64,000 nt of DNA from Opacimonas sp040514355 (GTDB taxonomy: Bacteria; Pseudomonadota; Gammaproteobacteria; Enterobacterales; Alteromonadaceae). This document shows positions 23,029 to 32,426 of this stretch, in pieces. A program made the position numbers and the translations under genes. Positions within the stretch are counted from its first letter, which is position 1. Every line of letters begins with the position of its first letter. The notes beneath the pieces were generated by a model. That model was not told where the DNA came from and did not search any database. It saw only the letters and a program-made list of their open reading frames with translations. The DNA lies in assembly GCA_040514355.1 (NCBI GenBank), contig JBEVCF010000042.1, forward strand, positions 1 through 64,000, given 5' to 3'.

Positions 23029-23808
23029 CTAGTTCTCAATAAAATCAATAACCTCAGCATTAAATTCCGATAAATTTGTCATAAATGGCGCATGTGAAAC
23101 ATGCTCCATGATGACTGTTTTTGCGGCCGGCTGTAACACTTGGATTGCTGTCACTGCTGCTTGAGGAACCAGCGCATCTAAACGACCATATATACGTAAA
23201 GTCGGCTGCGTGATCGCTTTTAGATCTGAGCGCATATCAATACTGCTGAGCCATGACAACCCTTGTAGTAGTGAAGCTTCACAGGGAGGAGGATAAGCTT
23301 CAATCGCGTCGCGCAACGCCAGAATATCAGCTTTAGCTGTCGGAGAACCCATAGCCTGAATCGCCATAAAGCGCTGCAATGTCGAGTGATAATCTTGCTC
23401 AAGTTGCACTTCAAACGCCTGGAGCACTTTGGGCGCAATCCCTGGCCAACCCGATTCCTGTGCAGCAGCTGGCTCAGCTTGAAACTTGGGAGAACTGGCT
23501 ACGACAATCAACTTTGAGACATGTTTGGGATGAGCAAGGGCTAGCTGTGTTGCGACTAACCCACCCAATGACCAGCCCAGCACCACACTACCTTGTGGTA
23601 TCACCTCTACCAGTTGTTGTGCTACATCATTCAAGTTGGTCATGGGTTGAGAGGCATTTTCCCCAAAACCTGGTAAATCGATCAAATGGCAGGTGTAACG
23701 ATCAGCTAATGCTCGTGCGACATGGTCAAACACACCGGAATTCAATCCCCAACCATGCAATAACACTAACGGTTTTCCTGTCCCAATGATCCGCAGACAT
23801 AATGACAT
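23029..23808 (-). CDS. bioH: Pimeloyl-[acyl-carrier protein] methyl ester esterase BioH
   Basis: 259 aa alpha/beta hydrolase. The triad is Ser80 (GWSLGGLVA), Asp211 (YGRLDALVP) and His239 (HVSHAPF). It hydrolyses pimeloyl-ACP methyl ester in biotin synthesis. It is divergent from the ComF/GntX gene, as in enterics (bioH-gntX-nfuA). No other bio genes are in the window. Confidence 0.93.
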   Translation of the reverse strand: MSLCLRIIGTGKPLVLLHGWGLNSGVFDHVARALADRYTCHLIDLPGFGENASQPMTNLNDVAQQLVEVIPQGSVVLGWSLGGLVATQLALAHPKHVSKLIVVASSPKFQAEPAAAQESGWPGIAPKVLQAFEVQLEQDYHSTLQRFMAIQAMGSPTAKADILALRDAIEAYPPPCEASLLQGLSWLSSIDMRSDLKAITQPTLRIYGRLDALVPQAAVTAIQVLQPAAKTVIMEHVSHAPFMTNLSEFNAEVIDFIEN

Positions 23809-23852
23809 TCTGTTTTTATACTCACACTATTCCAAACACATCCTAGTTTAAC

Positions 23853-24632
23853 ATGCTCAACATCGACGGCCTACGTCTAGTGCCAAAGTGCCAAACCAAA
23901 CTCGCCTGCATACACCCTGCGCTACACTGGTTAAATCAATGTCTGTTATGCGCGCAGCCTAGTAGTCACTTTGTTTGCCCATATTGTATCGCGCACAGCG
24001 GCGTGCTCGCCCGTCGCTTTTTGCGCCATAATTTGCTTGACGAACACCGTTATCCTACCTTACATACGGTCAATTTTGACTGCATACTGGTACTCGATTG
24101 GTATGTGTATCCATGGCAGCGACTGATCCCCTTGATAAAATTCCATCAAGCACAGCATCTAACCCAAACCTTAGCCAAATGGTTTTATACGCTGCGCTTA
24201 CGCCATTACTATCGAGCGCACTCTTGGCCACAAGCACTCATTCCGGTGCCATTGCATGCCAAACGTCTCAAGCAACGCGGTTACAATCAAACCGCTCTAC
24301 TGACGAAGCATCTCGGTACCATCACCCAGCTTCCCGTGGTAGACCATGCAGCTATGCGTACCAAATATACCCAAGCACAAAGTGAGTTAACCAGAGAGGC
24401 ACGTTTGGCCAATATCGAAGGGGCGTTTAGCATTGACCCTCATGTCCTAAAAGAATATCAGCATATTGCTATCGTTGAAGACGTGTTGACTACAGGTGCA
24501 ACCTTAAACGCTTTGTGTAAAGCTTTATATCAGGTGTATCCACAGCTGCACATCACTGTGTGGTGTATGCATATTGCTGTGGACCAAGATGTAATGGACG
24601 CATTTGCAGCACCAAGCTACGCCTGCGTCTAG
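23853..24632 (+). CDS. gntX: ComF/GntX family phosphoribosyltransferase-like protein
   Basis: 259 aa. An N-terminal zinc ribbon with CLLC (about residue 30) and CPYC (about 42) precedes a PRTase-like domain with LIPVPLHAKRLKQRGYNQ and the PRPP-type motif VEDVLTTGAT. ComF homologues act in DNA uptake; GntX is its enteric counterpart. comM further right could serve the same pathway. The gene lies between bioH and, after one inserted gene, nfuA. Confidence 0.9.
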   Translation: MLNIDGLRLVPKCQTKLACIHPALHWLNQCLLCAQPSSHFVCPYCIAHSGVLARRFLRHNLLDEHRYPTLHTVNFDCILVLDWYVYPWQRLIPLIKFHQAQHLTQTLAKWFYTLRLRHYYRAHSWPQALIPVPLHAKRLKQRGYNQTALLTKHLGTITQLPVVDHAAMRTKYTQAQSELTREARLANIEGAFSIDPHVLKEYQHIAIVEDVLTTGATLNALCKALYQVYPQLHITVWCMHIAVDQDVMDAFAAPSYACV

Positions 24633-24654
24633 TGAATGTTAATTGTAATAGTGA

Positions 24655-27261
24655 TTATCGCGCAGTGATAAAAGGAGACATGAATATCGCATTGGCCATT
24701 AACTTCTCGGTACCTCGCCAATACCCGCGATGATTGACATTATCCGTAAAACCAATCACGCGCCCTTGCCCAACGGCATGCGCCACAATAGCTGATGAAT
24801 TAGCAATCAAACCCTCTACAGCCGAATAGGTATACCCTGCTAGTAAGGGATCGTCTGTATAACGCCCTACCTCAAATAATGGCTTATCTGAAGCGCGCAT
24901 GACCAAGTTATTGGTTTTGAACAGAGGTAGTACATCCTTTTTAGCGTCCATCCCCCACAGCAGAGGGTGAGTCGCATCGACAGTAGCGGCATACACCGAA
25001 CCCGCTACCTGTTTGCGCGCATTCACTAGCGCCGTATCTGCATAACGCATATCGGGGATCGCGACGGCGTTGTTAATCGCACTAGACGGACTCAAAGTCG
25101 CGGCCAACCAGTCGTGTTTGACTAAAGTGCGCAAGGCTGTGCGCTGGCCAATTAAGACACCACCGGCTTTGACCCAAGCACGGATGTTATCAATATCATC
25201 ATCCGACAAATTTGCATACGAGCCTGATACCATAATCATGTGCGTGAATTGGTCCAAATCCACCCGACCTAAGCGATCTTTATCAACCAATGCCACCGGC
25301 ATATCGACTCGGGTATCTAAATAATGCCACACCTCGCCAGCTTCGTATTGGGATACACCCAAACCCGTCAAAATCATCACATTAACAGCGTCAACCGGGC
25401 GCATATCAGGGCTACCTAAATCGATCCCGGATGAAGTTAAACCGGTTTTGATATTGATAATGTCGATTTGGTATTTGGTTGCATAACGACTCACTAGCGT
25501 TTCAATATCTCGATTGCGATTTAATGCTTTAGGGATAACCACAGAGCCCGGTGCAAACGCTTGCTGCGCATTGTTAATATCTGTTGCCGTAAATGCCTGT
25601 CCCGCAATACGCATTTGTACATTCGCGGCTTGTAAGGCGTGTAATAACGCAGGCGCTTGACTATCGTGCCACCTGAAAGCATAAGCCACGGAACCTAGCT
25701 GGGTCTCACTTGCTACATCAGGTAACCACTCCGTTATCGGTGTGGTGTCAGTACGTTTGATGACTGATTTACTTACCGAGGTATAGGTAAGATTATACGC
25801 CAGGGCGATATTCCAATTGGACACATCATAAAAAGTATTATCAGGGAACGATTGTCTGGTCGAAAACAAGGATTTGAGTAAGCGATATTGCGATTGATCC
25901 AAAGCGATCAGCAATGCTTCACCGGCGCGATAAGTCATCTCATCTACGGTTATATTTTTTTGTAACAGTGACATCGCGATGCGATGTTGTTGTAATAATT
26001 CAATAAACGCTCTGTTGCGAGTGTGATCATTGGATAGCGCGATGACATAGCCGCCCACCTTATCAGCTTTAATCAGTGCTTGGGTTTCACGACTAAAACG
26101 CGCATGATGACCGAGTAATTCTGTTTTGTTTGCCAGCGCTCCCTCAAACGTTGAAAAGGTGGTGAGCACTTGGTTTTTAATGGTTGCAGGAAAGCTCAAC
26201 ATCCCATTAATGGAATGCTGTAAATGCCCTCTTGAACTGGCTTGTTCAAATAAAACACCCACCGAGCCATGCGCATCAGGATATGTCGAACCCTTGCCAT
26301 AATAAAAATCATCAAAACGCTCTTGTGTAAAATACAACTGCTGAGCATTATCAAGGGTGTTAGCATGGAAATCGCCTAATTTCGCCGTCAAGGTTTGATT
26401 TTCAGTACCGGTCAAAGGGTTGGTACGAGCAGGTACACCCGGTTGAAAAAAATACGTAGCATGCGTACCCATCTCATGGAAATCCGTTAAGACATGTGGA
26501 CGCCATGCCTGGAACTGCTCAACTCTTGCCTTGGACTCTGGGTGAGTCAACAATAACCAATCGCGGTTCAAATCGAACCAGTAATGATTGGTTCTCCCCG
26601 ACGGGAAACGTTCCGCATGCTCGCGATGCATAGCCTCTGGTGAGGGGTGTTTCCCCTTGTGCATATTCGCCCATTGCGCGAAGCGAGAGAGGCCATCCGG
26701 ATTTAACGATGGGTCGAGCAAAATAATCGCATTGTTGAGTAATTGTTCGACATCCGGACCTTGTGCTGCAGCTAAGTAATACGCAATCAACATCGCCGCA
26801 TTACTGCCAGAGGGCTCATTGCCGTGTACCGAATAACCCATGTACAAAATCAATGGAGCAGCTGCATCGGGTTGCGTACCAGCATGGATATGTTGCATGT
26901 GTTGCGCTTGCAAATCATCGAGTTTAGCCAACTGCTCAGGTTGCGTAATAGCGATTTGTACCAATGGCCGATCTTCATGAGTTTTACCTGTGATGGTAAG
27001 TTGCATCCGATCTGATTGAGTGGCCAACAACTGCATATAGCCTACTAACTGATCATGGCGAACATGCCATTTTCCAACTGGGTAGCCAAGGTATGCCTGT
27101 GGCGTAGTAATCTCGGGATTATAATCGACATTAACCGGCAAATAATCAAAGTCACTTTGTACTTGCCAATCATTTTCAGAGTTTGCTAGCGTCTGTGCAC
27201 TGACCAAGCCCAAACATATAAACGTTAACCAGAAGTGGCGTAGAGCAGTCATTCCAAACAT
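24655..27261 (-). CDS. Secreted M14-family zinc carboxypeptidase-like protein
   Basis: 868 aa. Signal peptide (about residues 1-26). The M14 zinc ligands are H146 and E149 (SVHGNEPSG) and H262 (TDFHEMGTH), with FDLNRDW typical of this subgroup and a possible catalytic Glu339 in LFEQASSRG. A long C-terminal region (about 400-868) includes a glutamine-amidotransferase-like fold segment (residues near 640-760). The start at 27261 has AAGGA upstream. Predicted periplasmic or secreted peptidase. It stands between gntX and nfuA, which are adjacent in enterics. Confidence 0.88.
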   Translation of the reverse strand: MFGMTALRHFWLTFICLGLVSAQTLANSENDWQVQSDFDYLPVNVDYNPEITTPQAYLGYPVGKWHVRHDQLVGYMQLLATQSDRMQLTITGKTHEDRPLVQIAITQPEQLAKLDDLQAQHMQHIHAGTQPDAAAPLILYMGYSVHGNEPSGSNAAMLIAYYLAAAQGPDVEQLLNNAIILLDPSLNPDGLSRFAQWANMHKGKHPSPEAMHREHAERFPSGRTNHYWFDLNRDWLLLTHPESKARVEQFQAWRPHVLTDFHEMGTHATYFFQPGVPARTNPLTGTENQTLTAKLGDFHANTLDNAQQLYFTQERFDDFYYGKGSTYPDAHGSVGVLFEQASSRGHLQHSINGMLSFPATIKNQVLTTFSTFEGALANKTELLGHHARFSRETQALIKADKVGGYVIALSNDHTRNRAFIELLQQHRIAMSLLQKNITVDEMTYRAGEALLIALDQSQYRLLKSLFSTRQSFPDNTFYDVSNWNIALAYNLTYTSVSKSVIKRTDTTPITEWLPDVASETQLGSVAYAFRWHDSQAPALLHALQAANVQMRIAGQAFTATDINNAQQAFAPGSVVIPKALNRNRDIETLVSRYATKYQIDIINIKTGLTSSGIDLGSPDMRPVDAVNVMILTGLGVSQYEAGEVWHYLDTRVDMPVALVDKDRLGRVDLDQFTHMIMVSGSYANLSDDDIDNIRAWVKAGGVLIGQRTALRTLVKHDWLAATLSPSSAINNAVAIPDMRYADTALVNARKQVAGSVYAATVDATHPLLWGMDAKKDVLPLFKTNNLVMRASDKPLFEVGRYTDDPLLAGYTYSAVEGLIANSSAIVAHAVGQGRVIGFTDNVNHRGYWRGTEKLMANAIFMSPFITAR

Positions 27262-27368
27262 CGGTCCAGTCCTTTTTTATTATTTTATATTGTCGTTAGA
27301 GCCTTGATTGTCTTATAAAAAGCCCTCACTATGCAATGTAAACGTGATGCAATGGCAAAAAGATCGCA

Positions 27369-27393
27369 ATACTTGACTGTTTTACTCAAGTAA
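27369..27393 (+). promoter_or_regulatory. Candidate IscR type 1 site upstream of nfuA
   Basis: A 25-bp inverted-repeat pattern: ATACTTGACT, four bases, then TACTCAAGTAA. It resembles the recalled IscR type 1 consensus (ATA-n-TTGACT ... AGTCAA-n-TAT). An extended -10 TGCTATTAT follows at 27398-27405. It lies about 50 bp before nfuA, a gene known to be under IscR control in E. coli. Confidence 0.6.
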
Positions 27394-27441
27394 TTTTGCT
27401 ATTATACAAACCTTAGTTAGGTTAGCTTTAGGAACAAACCT

Positions 27442-28020
27442 ATGATCAATATTTCAGAAGCCGCACAAGCGCACTTTGTAAAACTGTTACAAAACCAAGA
27501 AGACAACACCAACATTCGTGTCTTTGTTGTCAACCCAGGCACGCCAACAGCAGAGTGCGGTGTCTCTTATTGCACCCCAGATGCAGTCGAAGCAAATGAT
27601 ATTCGCTTGCCGTTTAGTGGTTTTGATGCCGTAGTCGATCCAGAATCAGCGCCGTTCTTGGAAGAGGCCGAGATTGATTTCGTTACTGACCAAATGGGTT
27701 CACAACTAACACTCAAAGCGCCAAATGCCAAAGCCAAAAAACTGGCCGATGACGCCTCATTAATTGAACGTGTTGAATATCTGATCACCACCGAGATCAA
27801 CCCACAACTCGCCAACCACAATGGTCAAGTCACCTTAACCGAGATCACGCCAGAAGGGGTGGCGGTACTCCAATTTGGTGGTGGATGTAATGGCTGCTCG
27901 ATGGTTGATGTCACCCTCAAAGATGGGATTGAAAAACAAATGCTAGAAAAATTCGCCGGTGAGTTAACGGGCGTAAAAGACGCGACTGAGCACTTGGCTG
28001 GCGAGCACTCTTACTACTAA
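27442..28020 (+). CDS. nfuA: Fe/S biogenesis protein NfuA
   Basis: 192 aa. An N-terminal A-type-like domain (1-100, with degenerate Cys) precedes a Nfu domain holding the cluster-binding CxxC at C149 and C152 (FGGGCNGCSMV). It carries a 4Fe-4S cluster to target enzymes, especially under stress. Full length. A possible IscR site lies upstream. Confidence 0.96.
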   Translation: MINISEAAQAHFVKLLQNQEDNTNIRVFVVNPGTPTAECGVSYCTPDAVEANDIRLPFSGFDAVVDPESAPFLEEAEIDFVTDQMGSQLTLKAPNAKAKKLADDASLIERVEYLITTEINPQLANHNGQVTLTEITPEGVAVLQFGGGCNGCSMVDVTLKDGIEKQMLEKFAGELTGVKDATEHLAGEHSYY

Positions 28021-28050
28021 ACTGTACTGCCAGCATTAAGGATAATGCAC

Positions 28051-28122
28051 GACGGCAAGGCCGTCAGTGCGTTCTCCACATTGTGACAATACCCCCGAAA
28101 AAACACTGACGGCCTGTCACAA
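28051..28122. repeat. Nested inverted repeats between nfuA and the MATE gene
   Basis: Three overlapping pairs: GACGGC/GCCGTC (28051-28056, 28060-28065), GGCCGTCAGTG/CACTGACGGCC (28059-28069, 28104-28114) and TTGTGACA/TGTCACAA (28081-28088, 28115-28122). The first two cannot form together. The block separates convergent genes; no long T-run follows, so it is not a plain terminator. Confidence 0.6.
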
Positions 28123-28135
28123 AGCTAAATATACT

Positions 28136-29557
28136 TTACTTGGCCGTTGCTACGTAATCTTGTCTGTATAACCAATACAAATGTCCGCCTAACGTCAGTC
28201 CACGCACGGTTTGTAGACCCAACAAGGCGCACCACAAGTCGATGTTACTGGCTCCATTGTGTTGCGTTGCTATCCAATACACAACAAAAAATCCGACTAC
28301 AGCACTGACCAACATGCTGTTACGCATGACCTTACCTGCAGTAAATCCAATATATATGCCATCCAAGCAGTAGCACCAATGTGCTAAAAAGGGGAGCCAG
28401 ACCATCAACCAATAATACGGCTGGGTTGCTTCGATAATGCTTCCTTGATTGGTTAGTATTGTCACAAACCAAGTATAGCCCAACGCCATCACAAGCATTG
28501 TTCCTAAACCAAACAAGGTCGACCAGACCAACGAAATCTGGATATCTCGCCACATCTTAGGCGATAAACTCAACTGTTCGTCTTGTGCGCCTTTGGCTTC
28601 CCCAATCATAGCTTCAATAGCGTATGCCACACCGTCTAACCCAAGTGCAATAAACACAAAAAATTGCATGAGAATCGCATTAACCGCTGCCGCTTCCACC
28701 CCAAAACGGGCGCCTTGGTAAGTCAAAAACGCCAAGCACGCTTGTAAGATGATCGATCGAATAAACAAATCCCGGTTAAGCGACAGCACATGTCGAAACG
28801 ACCGTAGTTGCAATGCGGATGGGCTGATTAAATAGCGCTGCCAATAGGCTTTAACAGTACGCGGCAATGAGTGGGGATGCTGGGCATGGATACGTCGTAA
28901 ACTGTGTCGCAAAATCCAGTACAAGGAGCACAGCAACATGACCCATTCAGCAACAATTGTCGCGTAAGCTACGCCCGCCACGCCCCAGGCGAAGACATAA
29001 ACGAACAGTAAATTAAGCAAAATATTGAGCGCATTCACTCCAATCTGCAGCCCCATTACAGCTTTGGTGCGATGCTGTCCCACCAAGTACCCAATGGTAA
29101 CAAGGTTTAAGAGTGCGATAGGGGCGTTCGCAATACGAATTTGAAAATACGTTTCCAGGCTTTGTGCTGCTAGGGCAGGCAATGTTGTCCACTGCAATAA
29201 TAAGATCTGTATCGGTCGCTGCAGCAACCACAATATCAAACCAATCACAACTGCGAGTAAACAAGCTCGGAGCAAATCATCCCACATGCCCTGTAATTTA
29301 CCCGATACCGTCGCTTTACCCTTTTCTTGGGCAGCTAGACCAGTCATAGATTGGCGAAAGAAGCCACATAGCCAATACAGTTGTGCAATAATAAACGCGC
29401 CAACAGCCGTACCAGCCAAATACTCAGGCGCACCGAGATGCCCAAGCACAGCTGTATCCACCAAGCCAAGAAGCGGCTGGGAGATATTAGCTAAAATCAT
29501 CGGGAAGGCTAGCGTTAACAAGGTACGATGCCTTGGAGATTGCAAAAAGGCGGTCAT
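28136..29557 (-). CDS. dinF: MATE-family efflux transporter (DinF type)
   Basis: 473 aa with about twelve membrane segments. The N-terminus LALAFPMILANISQPLLGLV-like sequence (LTLAFPMILANISQPL) followed by DTAVLGHLG is characteristic of the DinF branch. It is a cation-coupled multidrug or metabolite exporter. In E. coli dinF follows lexA; here lexA is about 10 kb away with another partner. No SOS box was seen next to this gene. Confidence 0.88.
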   Translation of the reverse strand: MTAFLQSPRHRTLLTLAFPMILANISQPLLGLVDTAVLGHLGAPEYLAGTAVGAFIIAQLYWLCGFFRQSMTGLAAQEKGKATVSGKLQGMWDDLLRACLLAVVIGLILWLLQRPIQILLLQWTTLPALAAQSLETYFQIRIANAPIALLNLVTIGYLVGQHRTKAVMGLQIGVNALNILLNLLFVYVFAWGVAGVAYATIVAEWVMLLCSLYWILRHSLRRIHAQHPHSLPRTVKAYWQRYLISPSALQLRSFRHVLSLNRDLFIRSIILQACLAFLTYQGARFGVEAAAVNAILMQFFVFIALGLDGVAYAIEAMIGEAKGAQDEQLSLSPKMWRDIQISLVWSTLFGLGTMLVMALGYTWFVTILTNQGSIIEATQPYYWLMVWLPFLAHWCYCLDGIYIGFTAGKVMRNSMLVSAVVGFFVVYWIATQHNGASNIDLWCALLGLQTVRGLTLGGHLYWLYRQDYVATAK

Positions 29558-29648
29558 GCAGGGTATTCATTCGTCAAAGTCAGACGATATGGTAACATAT
29601 TCTTTACTCCAAAAAATGTTGGTTCCGGTACTTAGAGATATACGTAAC

Positions 29649-30743
29649 ATGATAACAATGACTCGTTGCACCATGTATTTGCTCCTATTTGGAGCGTTAT
29701 TTTCTACCTTGCCTTTTGCTTCACAGGCAACCTCTCGCACTGCCACCCCCGCTGTGTTACTCGATAATGCTGTATTATTGCAATACCATCATGTTGCAGA
29801 TGATACGCCTGCAATTACATCAACCCGACCCGAGGTATTTGCCGAGCACATGGCTTACTTAGCCGCACATTATACTGTCCTGCCGGTACCAACCATTATC
29901 GAATCGTTACAACATGGCAAACCCTTACCTGATAAAACGATTGGCATCACTTTTGACGATGGCTATGAGAATATCTATCGGATTGCCCATCCTATTTTGC
30001 GTCAATACAATTTCCCCTACACCGTTTTCATTAACCCACCTAGTATTGGAAAAAGTAGAGGTCAACTGACTTGGCAACAAATTGCTCAAATGCAACAAGA
30101 GGGCGTGACCTTTGCTAACCATACTCTGGATCACTTACACCTGCTAAATCGTTTAGAAAATGAATCGCCAGAGCAGTGGTTGACACGAGTCATAGCGAAT
30201 ATTGAAGAAGCAGAAACGGAACTTAACCAAAGAATAGGATATTCCCTGCGCTATCTTGCCTATCCTTTTGGCGAATTTAATACCGCGATCCAAAGAGCAG
30301 TAACGGATGCAGGCTACGTAGGCTTTGCGCAGTTCTCAGGAGGCATTGCCAGTTTTAGCGACTTCAGCGCTTTACCACGCTACCCAGCAGGTGGTCGTTA
30401 TGCCTCTTTGCGTACCCTCAAAACCAAAATGGCCAGTCTCGCTTTTCCCGTTTTAACGAATAATATTACCGACCCAGTGGTCACTGATACCATGCCAAGC
30501 GACATGGTGTTAACCGTGGATAACAGTGATTTTTACCTGTCTCAGGTTAGCTGTTTTTATCAAGGCGAGCGTCTTGTTCTGACCCGCCAAGACAATCAAG
30601 TCAGTATGCCGCTACCGGAGGTGTTTCCTGTCGGGCGCAGTCGCATCAACTGTACAGCACCCAGCAAGCAACATAAAGGCCGGTTTTATTGGTATTCACA
30701 GCCTTTTTTTAGGGCTAATGCCACAGGGAAATACCCAGATTGA
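29649..30743 (+). CDS. Secreted polysaccharide deacetylase (CE4/NodB-like)
   Basis: 364 aa from ATG 29649; the frame is open far upstream across the MATE gene, but a signal peptide begins here (about residues 1-27). The NodB domain has the catalytic/metal pair D103-D104 (ITFDDGYEN) and the zinc His residues H158 and H162 (NHTLDH). A further conserved segment is YLAYPFGEFN. It likely removes acetyl groups from an envelope or extracellular polysaccharide. A small beta-rich C-terminal region (about 270-364) is of unknown role. Confidence 0.85.
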   Translation: MITMTRCTMYLLLFGALFSTLPFASQATSRTATPAVLLDNAVLLQYHHVADDTPAITSTRPEVFAEHMAYLAAHYTVLPVPTIIESLQHGKPLPDKTIGITFDDGYENIYRIAHPILRQYNFPYTVFINPPSIGKSRGQLTWQQIAQMQQEGVTFANHTLDHLHLLNRLENESPEQWLTRVIANIEEAETELNQRIGYSLRYLAYPFGEFNTAIQRAVTDAGYVGFAQFSGGIASFSDFSALPRYPAGGRYASLRTLKTKMASLAFPVLTNNITDPVVTDTMPSDMVLTVDNSDFYLSQVSCFYQGERLVLTRQDNQVSMPLPEVFPVGRSRINCTAPSKQHKGRFYWYSQPFFRANATGKYPD

Positions 30744-30775
30744 GAAGAAATAACCAAACACTGCGTCTTGAGCGC

Positions 30776-31462
30776 TTATCGACTCACAACCAAAGGTAAA
30801 TCGGCCAGAATTTGTTCGGTATCACTGATTGCGATTTGACCCGGTGCATGTTGAGGTTTAAAACGGCCAACCACTTGACCTTGAGGATTGATTAGCACCA
30901 CCGAACCAGAGTGATCAACGAGATAATTGGGTTCCGAAGTATCACCCGCCATCGCATACATCATACCCATGCTTCGCACCAGTGGATATAATTCCTTGTG
31001 CTCCCCGGTAGCAGCAACAAATTCATCATTGAAAAACTGGACGTACGATGCAAGGCGCTCAACGGTATCGCGTTGTGGATCGACAGATAAAAACCACACC
31101 CGAATCGGATACTCACCTTGGATGGCTGATAATTTTGGATAAGCTCGGTTGAGTGCCGCAAGCGTCGTAGGGCATATATCAGGGCAAAAGGTATAACCTA
31201 CAAATGCCAGCGTCCATTGTCCTTGTAGATCAGCATTCGTCATCTTCAGGTTGTCATCAGTGACTAATGTGAAATCAACCAGTTCGCGCGGCTGTGGGTA
31301 CCACTGCAGATATTGTGTCCCATATTGAGTAGCAAAATCTGCTGCCACATCTGACTTCCGCGCACTGTCTGGACCAAATAACGTATACCCTAACACGCCT
31401 GTCATCACGCCAAACAGGGCCGCTAAAATAATGAATTTAATATTGCCACGTTGTCGCTGCAT
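30776..31462 (-). CDS. SCO1/SenC family copper chaperone
   Basis: 228 aa with an N-terminal membrane anchor (about residues 8-30) and a periplasmic thioredoxin-like domain. Copper ligands are C93 and C97 (FCPDICPTT) and H183 (VDHSGSV). It inserts or reduces the CuA site of cytochrome c oxidase subunit II. It is the last gene of the cox assembly run. Confidence 0.93.
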   Translation of the reverse strand: MQRQRGNIKFIILAALFGVMTGVLGYTLFGPDSARKSDVAADFATQYGTQYLQWYPQPRELVDFTLVTDDNLKMTNADLQGQWTLAFVGYTFCPDICPTTLAALNRAYPKLSAIQGEYPIRVWFLSVDPQRDTVERLASYVQFFNDEFVAATGEHKELYPLVRSMGMMYAMAGDTSEPNYLVDHSGSVVLINPQGQVVGRFKPQHAPGQIAISDTEQILADLPLVVSR

Positions 31463-31502
31463 GAATATGAAAACTCTCGCTCCCTCTAAACCCGTCGTTC
31501 TA

Positions 31503-32417
31503 TCATAGCGTGATGGGAATATAATGGTCTAGCAACAAGACCAAAAAGAGCACCATTAAATGAATAATGGAATATTTGAAGGTTGCCATGGCCGTACCAG
31601 GCTCTGGCTTATACTTAAGTTTGTAGGCATACCACATAAACCCAGCATTCAGGGCGGTTGAACCGACCAAATAAATAACATCGGCCATACCCGCCAAGTA
31701 GGGTAACAAGCATACTAGACACAATAACACGGTATACAACAGCACAAATGTCTTGGTGTATTCAATGCCGTGTGTCACCGGTAACATAGGAATTTCAGCT
31801 TTGGCGTAATCTTTTTCGCGGTGAATCGCCAAGGCCCAAAAGTGAGGTGGTGTCCAAGTAAAAATGATCAAGACGAGTAATAATGGAAAGGCGTGAATCT
31901 CACCCGTTACTGCCGTCCAACCTAACAAAGGAGGGATCGCACCAGCCAGACCGCCAATAACAATATTTTGCGGTGTGGCACGTTTGAGAAATAAGGTATA
32001 AATACCCGCATAGCCGACCAAGCCGGCAAAGGTTAAAATAGCCGTCAAACGATTCACCCAAAGCTCTAGCGCCATATAACCTAAAACACCTAGGATTAAG
32101 GCAAATACTAAGGCCTGCTTACTGGTCACTCTGCCTTTGGCAACAGGGCGATTGAAGGTCCGAGCCATTTTACTATCAATTTCATGATCGACCACATGAT
32201 TGACCACTGCCGCTGCTGATGATAAGGCCCCGATACCGAACAACCCGACAATTAAGGTTTGAGCATCAATCCACGTTTCAGACGCAAGGCACATACCGAC
32301 CAGTGCCGTTAGCAACAATAACAACACCACATTGGGTTTGGTCATTTCATAATAGTCACGCCACGTCGCACGTTGAGCACTGTGGGTAGGTTTGGCGATG
32401 GAAACAGAATTGGCCAT
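31503..32417 (-). CDS. ctaB: Protoheme IX farnesyltransferase (heme O synthase)
   Basis: 304 aa, UbiA-family enzyme with about nine membrane segments. The prenyl-binding motif NHVVDHEIDSKMART (D-rich) and a second motif HREKDYAKAEIPMLPV are visible. It converts heme b to heme o, the first step to heme a for the oxidase encoded nearby. Ten bp behind ctaA. Confidence 0.95.
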   Translation of the reverse strand: MANSVSIAKPTHSAQRATWRDYYEMTKPNVVLLLLLTALVGMCLASETWIDAQTLIVGLFGIGALSSAAAVVNHVVDHEIDSKMARTFNRPVAKGRVTSKQALVFALILGVLGYMALELWVNRLTAILTFAGLVGYAGIYTLFLKRATPQNIVIGGLAGAIPPLLGWTAVTGEIHAFPLLLVLIIFTWTPPHFWALAIHREKDYAKAEIPMLPVTHGIEYTKTFVLLYTVLLCLVCLLPYLAGMADVIYLVGSTALNAGFMWYAYKLKYKPEPGTAMATFKYSIIHLMVLFLVLLLDHYIPITL

Positions 32418-32426
32418 GGGAAACTC

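Noticed and set aside
28136..29557. SOS control of the dinF-type gene
   Set aside because: No CTGT-N8-ACAG box was seen upstream; the name reflects family, not regulation.
29286..29648. N-terminal extension of the polysaccharide deacetylase frame
   Set aside because: It is antisense to the MATE gene and lacks homology; the signal peptide begins at 29649.
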